Source of the DNA: Thunnus maccoyii
Lineage: Eukaryota; Chordata; Actinopteri; Scombriformes; Scombridae
DNA: 64,000 bases
Direction: 5' to 3'
NCBI RefSeq assembly: GCF_910596095.1
Contig: NC_056553.1
Coordinates: forward strand, 15,547,291-15,611,290
The notes beneath the pieces are model-generated. The model made no database searches, had not been told where the DNA came from, and saw nothing but the letters and a program-made list of their open reading frames with translations. The position numbers and the translations under genes are program-made. Positions 1 through 11,700 of this stretch are shown here, one piece after another; the stretch's first letter is position 1, and each line of letters starts with the position of its first letter.

Positions 1-500
1 CAGGTAAGCTACAATAACATGTAAAAACTTTTTTTTACCGCATGCTAGCAATGAGAATATATTTATTTGATATTAAGGTATGGTTCTTGATGAACCTTTG
101 GGTGAAAACATATTTTGAAGTTCCAGTTTGGTACCACTGAGATGTCACTGGTCTGGATCATTTACTATCAGCTCAATTAGATATTTGCAAACTTTGATGC
201 CCAAAGTGACTGAAGAGAATTTAAAAGATATTTATGTATTTAGCAGAGACAAGTTCAACATGAGATTTTACATCTGGCTGTTGAACAATTATTAATCTGC
301 TTATTAATTTTGCCTTCTATCTTCTATCGCAGATCTTCTAGTCAGAGTAACAGCGTGTGAAAATAAGAGCACAGGTTGGCCTCCATAGTGATCATGTAAA
401 AAACTTGAAACCAGCTGACCATAAACATACTTCGCAATAATATTAATGTTAAATGTTAATTTCACAGTGTTGGAGGCCAGAATGAGTTCTGCAACACACA
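1..500 (+). pseudogene. Decayed C1q-like gene fragment (stalk exons)
   Basis: The window opens at an exon end (bases 1-3, cag) followed by gtaagc. A 42-nt stalk exon lies at 333-374 with good acceptor and donor (reads DLLVRVTACENKST). A partial 63-nt type exon starts at 468 after cacag but loses homology after about 30 bases and has no donor. There is no C1q head before the next gene's promoter starts. The same arrangement recurs near 25216-25395, 36530-36900 and 54520-54640, so this is a duplicated dead fragment. An upstream 5' part may lie left of the window. Confidence 0.7.
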
Positions 501-672
501 AGATTCGAAATAAAAGAATGATTATGAGGTTAAAATGCTGAATCTACACTTTAATTTGTTGATATTGAAACCTGAGTCTGGGAAAACCAACCCATACACA
601 CAAAAAGATCAGAGACTGAAACCCCACTTATCATCTGTTTAGTTCTGATGAGGATCTGATGATCATTCAACA

Positions 673-1290
673 TTAAAGGACAGGTTCACAACCTTTCAAG
701 TCTGTCTTAAAACAACAGTCAGGTGTGTATATGGACACTGAAAGAGGTTTTCCTCACTGTAATCATTCCTCCTGTTCATACTGGATATTAAAAGATCCCC
801 TTCAAATGTGCTTTCAATGTAAGTGATGGGGGCCAAAAGTCATTTTGTGCAAAAATGTATTTAAAAGTTGATGTTCAGCTTATATGAAGCTTCAACAGTC
901 TGAGTTAGTCATATCAAGTGGATATCTTCCACATTTACAGTCTTTTTAGCATTAAATTCCCTCTTTGTGTTTCCTCACACAGTGTTTCCCTGTTGAGCTA
1001 TAGTGGAAGTATAGTAACAAAAAGAGGGACTTTTGCACTAAAAAGACTGTAATGTTGACTGTAAACTTGATTTACTTTGACAACAGCTTCATTTTAGCTT
1101 CAGATAAACTTTTAAACATATGTTTCTGCACAAAAGGAGGCTTGAGGATTTTGGTCCCCATCACCTACATTATAAGTGCATTTTGAAGGGATCTTCTAAT
1201 GTTCAGTATGAACAGGAATATTTAATGTTCATAAGGGCACCAGACTGTTGTTTTAAGAGAGACTTGAAAGATTGTGAACCCGTCCTTTAA
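673..1290. repeat. TTAA-flanked long foldback (palindromic) element upstream of C1q gene A
   Basis: The left end (AGGACAGGTTCACAA) and the right end read in reverse (AGGACGGGTTCACAA) are near-identical. Both are flanked by TTAA, at 673-676 and 1287-1290. Most of each half is complementary to the other half: for example, the string around 990 that includes ttgagctatagtggaagtat is mirrored near the centre, and the dagger-like arms continue outward. There is no coding capacity. It resembles a non-autonomous TTAA-specific DNA transposon (piggyBac- or Kolobok-type target). Copies occur at 25556-26120 and 54768-55382, each about 200 bp upstream of a TATA box. Confidence 0.75.
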
Positions 1291-1442
1291 TGTTGTTATT
1301 TTGAAGGAAAGAACATCATTCTAACTTGTTGTTTGCTTTAAACTCAGTTTAGTGTTCAAGGATCTTTGGTGCTATTTTTATATTTGTTATCAAAGACACC
1401 TGTTTCATTCTCATACAGCAGTTCAATGACCTGTTTTACGTG

Positions 1443-1450
1443 TATATAAA
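1443..1450 (+). promoter_or_regulatory. TATA box of C1q-like gene A
   Basis: TATATAAA lies 63 bases before the ATG. The surrounding block, from the cagcagttcaatgacctg motif to the ATG, is almost unchanged in every C1q copy of the window, whereas introns differ more. It contains a TGACCT half-site and a TTACGTG motif just upstream of TATA. Confidence 0.75.
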
Positions 1451-1512
1451 GACGGGAACTGAGCGAGACGTGTCAGAATGAATTTTGCTGTCTAAAGAGG
1501 TGATATTTCACA

Positions 1513-3975
1513 ATGAGGAGTGCTGCAGCTTTTCTGGCGTTGCTGCTCTGTCTGTACTGGACGAGGGCTCAGGGTGAGAGTGGAGGGGTGACAGAGAATG
1601 ATATCACTCAGACAGATGTTCAGTCTGAGATCCTGGGTGTTGAAGCAACCAGTGATCAGACTAACATCACCCCTGATATCTGGGCTGAGCTGAAGGAGCT
1701 GAGAGACATGGTGATCCAACACAGTCTGGAGCTGAGTAACAGCAAGAGCAAGATAGAGAAGCTGGAGCAAGAGAATACAGGTTCATTCACATAGTGCTAA
1801 ACAGATTCATGCAATTTTCACATATTTATTACTTTTAGGAATAATTTACTGCTTTTATTCCAGCCATACAGGCCAGACTGACAGCCAGTGAAAGCAAGAA
1901 TGCAGGTAGATATTTACATTTTATTAAATGATATTTAATTCATTCATGTTTGTGATGTTTTTCCTGCCAAGCTCAAGAGTTAAATGTAACCAAATCTTTA
2001 AGATGTTTACTGAGATTAATATCTAACATTCAAAATGAACCTTTTGGTAAAAAACTTTAAATGTATTCACAGTTTTGGAGGCCAGAATGAACGCCAGTGA
2101 AAATTTGGTCAAGGAGCTCCAGAGAGGTAAGCTTAAAAAAAATCAAAGTGTGAAAATGAAACTGAATATATTATGTTGGCAATGAGAAAATATTTAGTGA
2201 GATTAAGATAAGGGTAAGTTTCATTAATGATGTTTTGGTGGGAAAACTTTAAACATCACAGTACACAGGTAATCTACAAAAATCAATAAAAAGCAAAAAT
2301 AGCATCATATGATAGAAATAAAAACATATTTAGTGAGAAAATTATCATGATAAAAGGTTCATAATTAACCTTTTTGTGAAAAAAACGTTACAGTTTTGGA
2401 GGCCACAATAAATACCAGTAAAAATCTGGTTTTATACATGCAATTTTCACATATTACAAATGGTACAAATGTCATTTTACACTTGACTGCTGATTGACTG
2501 TAAATCTTTCATAATAGTAACTAGAAATGTGTTCACAGATTTGGAGGCCAGATTGAACACTGCTGAAAACGTGGTGGAGGAGCTCAAGAGGGAGAACACC
2601 AGTAAGCTGCAAAACACAAAGCTGCCAGTTTATTAGATATTAGATACACATACATGTATTTCAAGTTCCAGTTATGTAGTTTACCTCCTTTACAATAAAA
2701 ATGATGAATGTGTTCACAGTGTTGGAGGCCAGAATGAGCTCCAATGAGCTCCAGGTGGAGGAGCTCAAGAGAGAGAATGCAGGTGAGCTGCTTATATCAT
2801 TATTAAAAAGTCAAAATGTCATATTATGGTAGCAGTGAGAATGGCAACGGTAAATCGAGGGTCATCCTCTGTGCAGCAGGATGCAGAGTGACATGAATAC
2901 AGTTATTAAATGAGGCAGAAGTGACATTTTGCAGCTGTTACTGATGTGAGAGGAAAATATTCTCTCTATGTGTGTCTTCCACATTCACACAGAACGACCA
3001 AAGGTGGCGTTTTCTGTCGGCCTTACTGACGCAGGATATGTTGGACCCTTCAATACTGACATCACACTTCAGTTCAGTAAAATTTTCACCAACATCGGCC
3101 AGGCTTATAGCCCAACTACAGGTACATATACCTCTCTAACCTACTCACACTGATTTTATTTGAATTATTACACAATCTTATAGATTTATGATCCAATTTA
3201 TCATTTTTTTTGGAATTGCCTTTTTATGGATAACTTTTATTGTATCCCTAGTTGTCCAAGTGTGGAATATCTCTCTTGAAACTGTCTGTCTCGCCATTTT
3301 TTAAATGTTTTTTTCTTTGTTTGTATTTCTTGTCTTCTTAGTAGGCTAGTTCTGGGTTGGAAGCTCTTATAAAGCTCTTTCAGATAAAGTATGTTATACT
3401 GGGATATACATGATGCCATGAAGGGAAGGGACTTTCTCTTTTACATAGTTTGCACATGTATTATGTAGCTATTTTTATTCTATTTGGCAGTCTTTTTTTA
3501 TTTTAATGGGTGCTTCTGTGAAAGCTTTGATAGTTCTCACTTGTATTTGGTTTGGTTTGTGTTTTCACTGAATTGATTAGATTAGATTTCTAACACAGTC
3601 TAACATCACGGACTTGGCAACAAATTCCCAGAGTTAGACAAACACCTATAAAGCCTGACAAAATCAATTAAAAGACTGAATTCCTTCTTTGTTGCAGGTG
3701 TCTTTACAGCACCAGTCAGAGGAGCCTACTACTTCAGATTCAACGGGTTTGCTGCGTGGAATTCAATAGCTATTGACCTGTATCACAACGGCAACCAAGT
3801 GACTCTCTCTCTTGATAGAGTTGGTAACAATGATTATGTCAATGTGTCTAATGGATTTGTTCTTCAACTGGAAAAGGGAGATATGATCTATGTGGTTCTC
3901 CGCTCAGGCTTTGGTGTTTATGATGATTCCCTTGATCGTACCACTTTTAGTGGATTCCTACTTTTTGCTATGTGA
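1513..3975 (+). CDS. Secreted C1q-domain protein, C1q-like gene A (7 exons, 298 aa)
   Basis: Exons: 1513-1780, 1864-1905, 2073-2126, 2539-2601, 2720-2782, 2993-3121, 3698-3975. All junctions are phase 1 and the sum is 897 nt with one terminal stop. Residues 1-20 are a signal peptide ending in RAQ. Residues about 50-163 form a heptad-rich coiled coil built from repeats of the type LEARMNASEN..EELKREN. Residues 164-298 form a C1q head (PKVAFSVGL, then GVFTAPVRGAYYF, VLQLEKGD and the final strand TTFSGFLLF). There is no collagen repeat, so it resembles fish complement C1q-like/cerebellin-like proteins; such heads trimerise. Oddities: the third exon is 54 rather than 63 nt, the exon 4 donor has shifted base (acca then gtaagc), and a decayed stalk exon without a donor lies at 2394. 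A poly(A) signal ATTAAA is at 4029. The family is certain; ligand and role are unknown. Confidence 0.88.
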
Positions 3976-4494
3976 GGTCAGCTGTAAAAACAACTACAGT
4001 TGATTGCATGAAGTTTCAACATTACGCTATTAAAAATATGAAATCCAAATAATCTGTTTGTGTGTGTGCATTTTTGTCTGGTTACATGAGCAAGACACAA
4101 GATGAAAAAGTTCTCTACTGACAATATCAAAGAACCTCTCCACAGTTTAAGATAAGTTACATTTTAGTGTTAATTAATATGAAGAGGATGTCATATGTAA
4201 TTAAAATTATTTCGTAAAGCATTTTGAAGAAAAGAAGAAAAATGCTTTACACAACTCCTGTAGTAGCACGACAATATTCTGTGACTAACTGTTTTATGAA
4301 GAGAGAACACAGCAAGAATATCCTGGTATCAAAGTACTGCAAATGTCATTTAGATAAGACAGCAGCATCCAAATGACGACCCTTATGGTCATGACTGATC
4401 ATGATCAATTATTAAAGAACCACAAGTCAGCTTCAATAAATTAAAAGCAGTGTGACCAACTCTGCTGGTCTGAAGGAACAAATGACAGCCTTAC
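3976..4494. other. C1q 3' flank (to about 4315), then unique sequence up to the polycystin exon
   Basis: Up to about 4315 the sequence matches the 3' flanks of the C1q genes at 39044 and 58209 (same order of ATTAAA, the gtgtgtgtgttttt stretch, the atgaggaggatgtcatatg block and the gaagagagaacacagca block). Homology stops there. The last 180 bases before 4495 are unique, and on the - strand no PLAT-domain exon can be read in them. Confidence 0.6.
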
Positions 4495-4702
4495 CTTTGC
4501 ACTCATACTGGCTGCAGAGTAGAGACCAGTGTGGATGGTTACAGCATAGAGGTATGGGTCACATAGAGAGTTGTCAATAAGGTAGTGGACTCTCTGATTC
4601 TTCTCGGAGACGACGTCAGCTCTCCTACACACCACCAACCCCGGGACGTACAGGCAAACACACAGCACCAGCACACAGAGCACTGTCACATCACTGGACA
4701 CA
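4495..4702 (-). other. pkd1l1: First transmembrane segment and start of the PLAT domain
   Basis: After the GPS exons a hydrophobic stretch (VTVLCVLVLCVCLYVPGLVV) is followed by basic residues and then YLYAVTIHTGLYSAASMSAK, the first strand of a PLAT domain. The exon ends at a strong donor (AAAG/GTAAGG). No following PLAT exon can be read between here and base 1. Confidence 0.75.
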
Positions 4703-7700
4703 CTGAGGTGACAGAGAGGGGGGAGAGAGGAGGCACAGGAGGGTCTTATTGTTTTATTGAATGAGCACAGACATACAGAATGATGTTTGTGTCGTACAGG
4801 ACCATGTGCTAGTAAAGAAAAGGTCCAAATTACTGCTACAGTTAAAGTAACAGAGAAATTTGTTTTGCTCTTTTTGAGCCTCAGGAGGATGAGGTCACCT
4901 TAGGAACGGATCCAGATCGACTGTGTCATGGCTGCTCTGGATCTGCTGCTGCACCACAGTCAACAGCCTCAACTGGTGACAACTGAGACAAACAGGAAAT
5001 ACAGAGAAATATGAAGTGATTAATTTCTGTAAAACATCACACTGTGTAGTTCTTTTTTGCAGTGTGTGTGGGTGTTTTAGTGTCTGTGCATAACTGCATG
5101 TTTTCATGCCCCCACACACACACAACCCCTGCCTTACCTGCAGTTGACTGTAGTATTTGTGTCTGCCTGGTGTGTTCTGCAGCCAATGTGTGTCCAGGCC
5201 CCCTGGTGGCCATTCCAGGACAAACACAGGCTGCTGTCCGCTGTGAGACTGTAGTTGACCTGGCTGCTCAGGTGACTGTGTCTGGGTGGCTTCGCAAAGT
5301 CAGCATTCAGCAGGGCCAAGTAACAAACACCTGGAGCTAGACATTTTTTATGATTGTTTAAAACATTCACTGAAATTACATGTGAAATGTCAAAACAAGT
5401 ACATTTTCTGAGACACTTATTGCACTGAATGAGCATTGTCTTGGCAACTAACTGTCAAATGGTGAATAATAATCAGTTTAATATGATCACAACACACTTT
5501 CTATGTTATATTTTGTCTTTCAGAAAAACAGAGGAAATTGGATTTTAAAATTTTGATCACAAGTATCACTCAAATATCTACAAACTATGAGACATGTTGG
5601 ACACACATTTTAGACACTGATGATACAGTATACCTCTTTTTTACATATTACATGCTTAAACCTTGTTTGACTATTTGAGTTACACATTCTGCTTCAAAGA
5701 TTTATTCAGAAAACATGAAGATTTTTTTTGTGGATGATGAATGAGAGCAGGAGGGAGAGGAAATGTAAAAAAACGAAAACTAATATAATGTGCAACATTT
5801 ATTATATTAAATGAGCATTGGATTGGCAACTTTGTGACTGTCACATGTTAACCCTCTAATGTCATTGCAACACATTTCCTATGTTGTCAATATCTGTCAC
5901 AAATACAGAGGAAATAGGATTTTTATGACAAGTAAAACTCCCAGAATGACAAGGATCAACTGAAATATGTGACAGATATTTTGAGTGTTTTACACTTTGC
6001 TAAAGCCTTGTTTAATTATTTCAGTTACACATTCTGTATAAAAACTCTGTTAATGGATGATAAGTCTTATACTTTATAGAATGAGCAGAAGAATGGTGAC
6101 AGAGCTGAAAACTGGATGGAACCAAAACAAATCTTACTATGGAGGTAGGACGGTGGCAGAGTGATGCGAGTGCTGTTGCTCTTCCAGCGGTGAATCCTGT
6201 GCAGATGGTGCATGCTGGGAGTCGGCCTCTCAAACATCCTGGCGCAACAGAGAGTCAAGGTTTAACTTTGTGGCACATACAGTAGATTAACCATGTTGTC
6301 TCTAATGCTCTACCTACCTGAAGAGCAGCATGATGGGAAACGTCTTGTTGGGTGGCGGTGCAAACACCACACTCAGCTGGACGGCCTGCTTCAAGTGCTC
6401 CTGGGTAATGTTGAAGCTGTGGTAGTTGATCTGGCTGCGCAGGAGGACAAACTCACGCACAGAGCTCTCCTACAGCACAGATGTGATCACATGTTGTAGT
6501 TACTTCAGTCCAAAAACATCCCCTCTATAGCTCACATGGTTGAAGATCATCCACTGAAAGGTAATCCTCAATTTCACTGATAACTAGCATTTTCTAATGT
6601 TGCTGGTCACTTTTATCTATAAAATATTCTTTAGTGATAAAGTGGAGTTGCTGAAAACAACAGAAAAGAAGAAGTAGTCACATACATTTCTTGGTGGTTG
6701 TTGTAGCTTGATGTTGATTGGCTGAAAGAGGGTTCGAACAGGAATTTTTCTTCTCGTGCTGCATTCATACAGACTCAGGTCAACCACCGGTCCACTCAAC
6801 TGGAAATCAGCAGAGGAAAATGAGTATAATGCCTTCCCTTTAATCACTTAAGTGTCAAATTATCATGCCAGTCTCACCCTTCCAGGATAGCGGGTCAAGG
6901 TGTAAGGGCTGTAGGGGAGCTCAGTGAGCAGGCTGAGCACACATGGTTGACGCTGTCTGCTCTCAGTCTCTCCTCTATGACCAACAAACAGAAGCTGGAT
7001 GAGGGAGGGAGGCATGTAGAAGGTGGTTGTGTCACTGCTGATGACTGTGGAGGTTTGGTTTTGGTATGTGACATAGAGGGACATGAGACTGGTGTTGACT
7101 CTGTGCTCCTGGATCTTAGAGAACAAGATGTACTTCTGAAAAAAAAAAGACAATTGATGTCAGTCGAGAGATAAATGGAAGTGCAAAAAAAGTTAGTGAG
7201 TGTAAGGAAACAAGTTTGTTTTTTCTCACCAGCATCAGATCTGAAGCAGTCTGCAGAATATCATCTACAAGCCGCATCACCTGCTTTGTTGAAATAGATG
7301 TTTTAATAAAAACACCACTGGATGAGTCTGATATGCAGCCATTTGGATCAGCTATGGCATTTCTTATGTTTTCACCAGTATGTGAGTCTGATTCCATTTC
7401 TTGTGTAATGTCAGCACTGTTGGTTGTGAAGTCATAACCGGTGACAGCAGCCTGCAGGCTGTATGAGAGCAGGGTGACCAGGCTGTTCAGCGTCTTCTGG
7501 TCCAGATGGTACCAGACAGGAACACTGGACTCAGAAAACTGCTCTGAGATGGCCTGAATGTGAGCTCTCACCCGTCTGGCACTGGCTAATGTTACCTAAG
7601 AAGGATAAAGCAAGTGTGAGAAACAATTTTCATCTTTCAGCATGAATCTATCAGCATCTGTTTGTGCATTAAAGTCAATGAAAGAAGGCAATCGTTCACC

Positions 7701-8690
7701 TACCTGACTTGTGACCTGTAAAAGGTCGTTGAGAATGTAGATGCTGTCCACCATTGATACCTGGGATTAAATTACATGTTATCAAAATGCTTGAAAAGTT
7801 GGACAAGTTTGTTGAGATCTAACTGAGTGAGAGATGCTTAAACAGAATATTTGAGGGAAATATGAGTGTTATTTCGGTCAGTCTTGAATATATGTGTGGG
7901 CACCTGTTCGCTGCTCTCGAGTTCACACACTGTACAAATGAGTATATTGCGTATGCGTCTCTGTGCGTGTGTGTTGGCCTCAGTGTCCATGCTGAGTCTG
8001 TTCAGAATGCTGGAAAGGAGACTAATGTAGTTACGGATCTCCACACTGTTCCCAAGCTGCACCAGAGCTGACAGGTTCTTCAGACCTGACTCTGAACTGG
8101 AGAGAGAGAGAAACTAGTAACACAACAATACAAAATATTGACAAAAACTGACAGTTGACTTGCTTAGAAACCTAAATGAGCAGGGTTATGAGTACCACTT
8201 CCTGATAAGGAATACTTAAAAAGGGGTTTAAGTTTTAATTAAGTGTTTTATTGATTTATAAATCAATAGTAAGTCATTTGTAAGTTGTTGAGTTGTTAGT
8301 TTGTGAAACCTTCCTTACAGCTCCAGATCAGGATCATGATGGGAAGAGGAGTCTCTGAGGAAGCTTGGCTGGACTTGGACGGTGACAGGACAGGGTTTAG
8401 TGGCTGTTCCATACGTGCTGCTTCTGATCTTTGTGTAAATAGTTACTGTGGAAACAATGACGTTCAGTCACTCAAACAATCAAAGGGAAATTGCTGTGAT
8501 AATATGTTTTGATAAAACATCTGTGTGGAATTTAATAGTCATGAATCAATGTCAGTATGTTTACCTTTATTGTCGTCGCTGCGGTCTCCAGAAGGAAGGC
8601 TGAAGTAGTACTGGAAGTCTCTCCCCTGATACAATATCCTGGGAGGTCTGTTTCCGACACTGAAGCTGTACTCATACAGTAAGTCCTTCG

Positions 8691-8726
<36 letters not shown>

Positions 8727-11700
8727 CTTGAGGGTGAGGGTTGACATGAAGGGAATCATGTAAAGAAACAAAAGCTGGAGAGAAGTAGATACATTTGTAG
8801 TTTGTGATGTTCAGATTCCTTGAGCGTATTTAGCGTGTAAAAATCTGGGACAGTGGATTAGTAAGTGTGATGTAGGATTTTTTTTTTTAAAAATGTCACT
8901 ACATCTTAGCATGTACTTATGGCACCATTAAGCAATCACAACTTCACTGTGAGTGGCAATTTAGCTCCCTTTGCTTCAGCGATTGAGAGTATTCTCAAGG
9001 ACTAAAAATACATTTAAAAAGTACTACTGTTCAAAAGACGATCAAATTAGCCTTTACTTTTTTTCCTGCATTGAAAAACCACTCCCACACAGAGAAAGTG
9101 AAATAAGTAATAAGTTTAAGTGCTTGGTCATTTACTTTTTTGTGTAAATGTGTTTATGTGAGATGGGAGATACCTCTTTCCCCGAGGTGCAGAAGATGCT
9201 GAAGTGTGTGTATAACTCCGACCCTTTGATCGGTTGCACCTGGCACGTCATTCCTTTTGGAGCAGGGTTGGTTTTTAAGAATATCTGAGTCCGGCCCAGA
9301 AAACTACTTTGAGACTCTGAGTTCAAAAGATAAAACAGAACAACAGTGTTAGCATCCAGATCCATCCCTTCAGTATTTCTTTGGAAAACAAATGATGGGC
9401 TGACACAGAATCAATGTCAGTGTCAACCTCTTACAGGACAATTAGAACATTACATTTTGCACTGAGCAGATTCATTCGTCTGTGATGACTGCAGTTTTCC
9501 CTTGCTGCTGTTATTTCATTGACATTGACATTATCTGCAACAATAAATTTGTATATCATAGCTCCTTTGTGTTTGGAAAGAGCTGTCTGGCCTGTCTTTA
9601 ATGACTCATTTTGACTTTCAATACTTTGAAATACTTTTACAACTGAAACAATGACCATAATCAACAAAAATACAACTTTCAGTTTCCAGTTGACCCCCTT
9701 ACCACTCATAGTTAAGATGTATAAATTAACTTTTATGGGTTTGTGTATTGCCTATTGCATTTTAGCAAAAATTAAACTTACTGGCAGTAACCCCCAACAT
9801 GTATCTGCTCCCCGGTCTCAGACTGAACGGTCTGAAGCTGAGCAAAGGGGAGGAAATTCCTGTAAAGACGGACAGAGAGAAAATTATGACTAAAAACTGA
9901 GATACAGAAAAAGAGAGAGGAAATATGTGTTTGTGGAGTTTTCTGAATAATGTACCTGTGTAAGTGTAGGACTCAAACAGCGCTCTGTCTACTGGGTCTC
10001 GAGGTAAGTCAAGCAAAGTTGACTCCTGGATCACCATAGACGGCCTGGAATCCACCAGATTACTCCCCTCATCGACATGTGATGCTGGATCAAACACTGA
10101 GTCATCTTCTGGACTGAAGGTGTCATCATCAACACCTGAGAATACATACAAGTTAATATATAATCTTTTACACATGTGACAATTTGCATATACACACACA
10201 TACAGTATGTACCTGTGGGTCTTCCTGCTGAGATTCCTGGGTCTCCCTCCTCTGTGCTCAGGAAGGGAACATCATAATCTGAATCTATAAGAGCAGATCA
10301 GCTTTAATGCACATTGCAGATTCACACTGAAAATCTGCACATAAAAGAAGTTACTAATTATGTTAGGATCAGACACAGACACGAAGTGGTTTGGTTTCCT
10401 ATTTTTACATGGTAGCATTTTACTGAGTTGGTTGTTGGTTTAGAAAACTTTTTTTCTCATGTACTGGCTGCTTTTCTCCTTACAGTTCATAAAAAAATAT
10501 TTTTGTTACAGCTGCTGTAATCAATATTTTTATATTAACAATGGATGAAATTACTATGTGAAATGTGAAAGGGGTTGCTGGTAGCAATAAACCCACAGAC
10601 AATTACAACTTGACTCTGCAGTTTGCCTCAGCTCTGCAGGCTTTTTTGGCATCTTTCAGCCAGCATGGTTTTGGTTTTACCACCTGCAACTTTAACGTTA
10701 CTGTTTGGTTCAGTCTTACCGCTCTCACAAGCATAGCATCAGTGTCAGTTTTTAGTGGAAAGCTCTTATAACCTGGTTATATACTATTCTCCTACTACCA
10801 AACAACAGACAGGCAAAGTTAGCAACTGACCAGTGTAAACATGACTCCAAAAAAATGCTAATGTTGCTCAATATCTGCTGGATGTGTAAATAGGCAACTG
10901 TTTGCTAACAGGTTTGCTATATCTACTGTATAAGATGATAATGTGTCAATGTGGTGATAATAGCTTGTTTCTGCTGCCCCCAAGTGGCTAAAACAGTGGT
11001 TAATGCAGGTTTAAAACATCCATGTTACACCTAGTTTTCACTAACTGTGCCTGATTAGACATCTTTTTGGACTGTGTATATGTACACAGCCTGTGCTCGG
11101 TCCACATTGACCTCACATTCTGTTGCACCGGTTAAGGTGAGACAACTTAGACCTTTATCAATCTTATTAGTATATGTATTTTGACCTCACATCATTTTCC
11201 ACCCAACTTCAACCAGAACAGAGGTGTAATCAGCCAGAATGACTGAGAACACCCGTGCATGTGTGCAGGGCTTTTAACCACATCATTCAAAGACCAGATT
11301 CAATTTCAATTTGATTTTGATTGACCGCGGCTGTGACAGCCAAAGTTTCAGCTACGTTTTTTCTCACCCAGTCCATCTCCCACATCACCACTCTCCAGGA
11401 CAGGAAAAGAAAACTCCCAGTCAGTAGAGGAGTCTGAGTCAATAGGGAATTTGCTGATAACGTCACCCTGGCTGCTACCATTGTCAAGGGCAAGTGGCGA
11501 ATATTCAGTTGAGGAGTACAGAGGCTCTAGAAACTCTCCCAGAGGATGATAAATGGACTCCTCTCCTGGACATAAAGAGGATATTCTGTTAAATAATTCA
11601 TAAACTACCTATTTTACTGTAACTATGACCTTGCACATAATTACTTCTTGTAGGTTTCCTTATTGATGTCCAGGACACAAACACTTTGGGGCTTTTTTTT

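Noticed and set aside
1492-1770. Antisense 92-codon frame over C1q exon 1, also seen over the other copies (e.g. 26322-26600, 55585-55863)
   Set aside because: It exists because the sense exon is conserved; no promoter, splice or domain supports it, and its hydrophobic look is the complement of the signal-peptide codons.
1513-3975. Classical complement C1q A/B/C chain or adiponectin-like gene
   Set aside because: No Gly-X-Y collagen repeats anywhere; the stalk is a coiled coil.
4895-5436. Overlapping plus and minus frames around the GPS exons
   Set aside because: Only the minus-strand reading with introns removed gives the GPS cysteine pattern; the others are shadows.
9431-9709. Minus-strand frame of 92 codons with a hydrophobic N-terminus in the polycystin gene
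   Set aside because: It lies between exons 20 and 21, which join in frame without it, and it lacks fitting splice sites.
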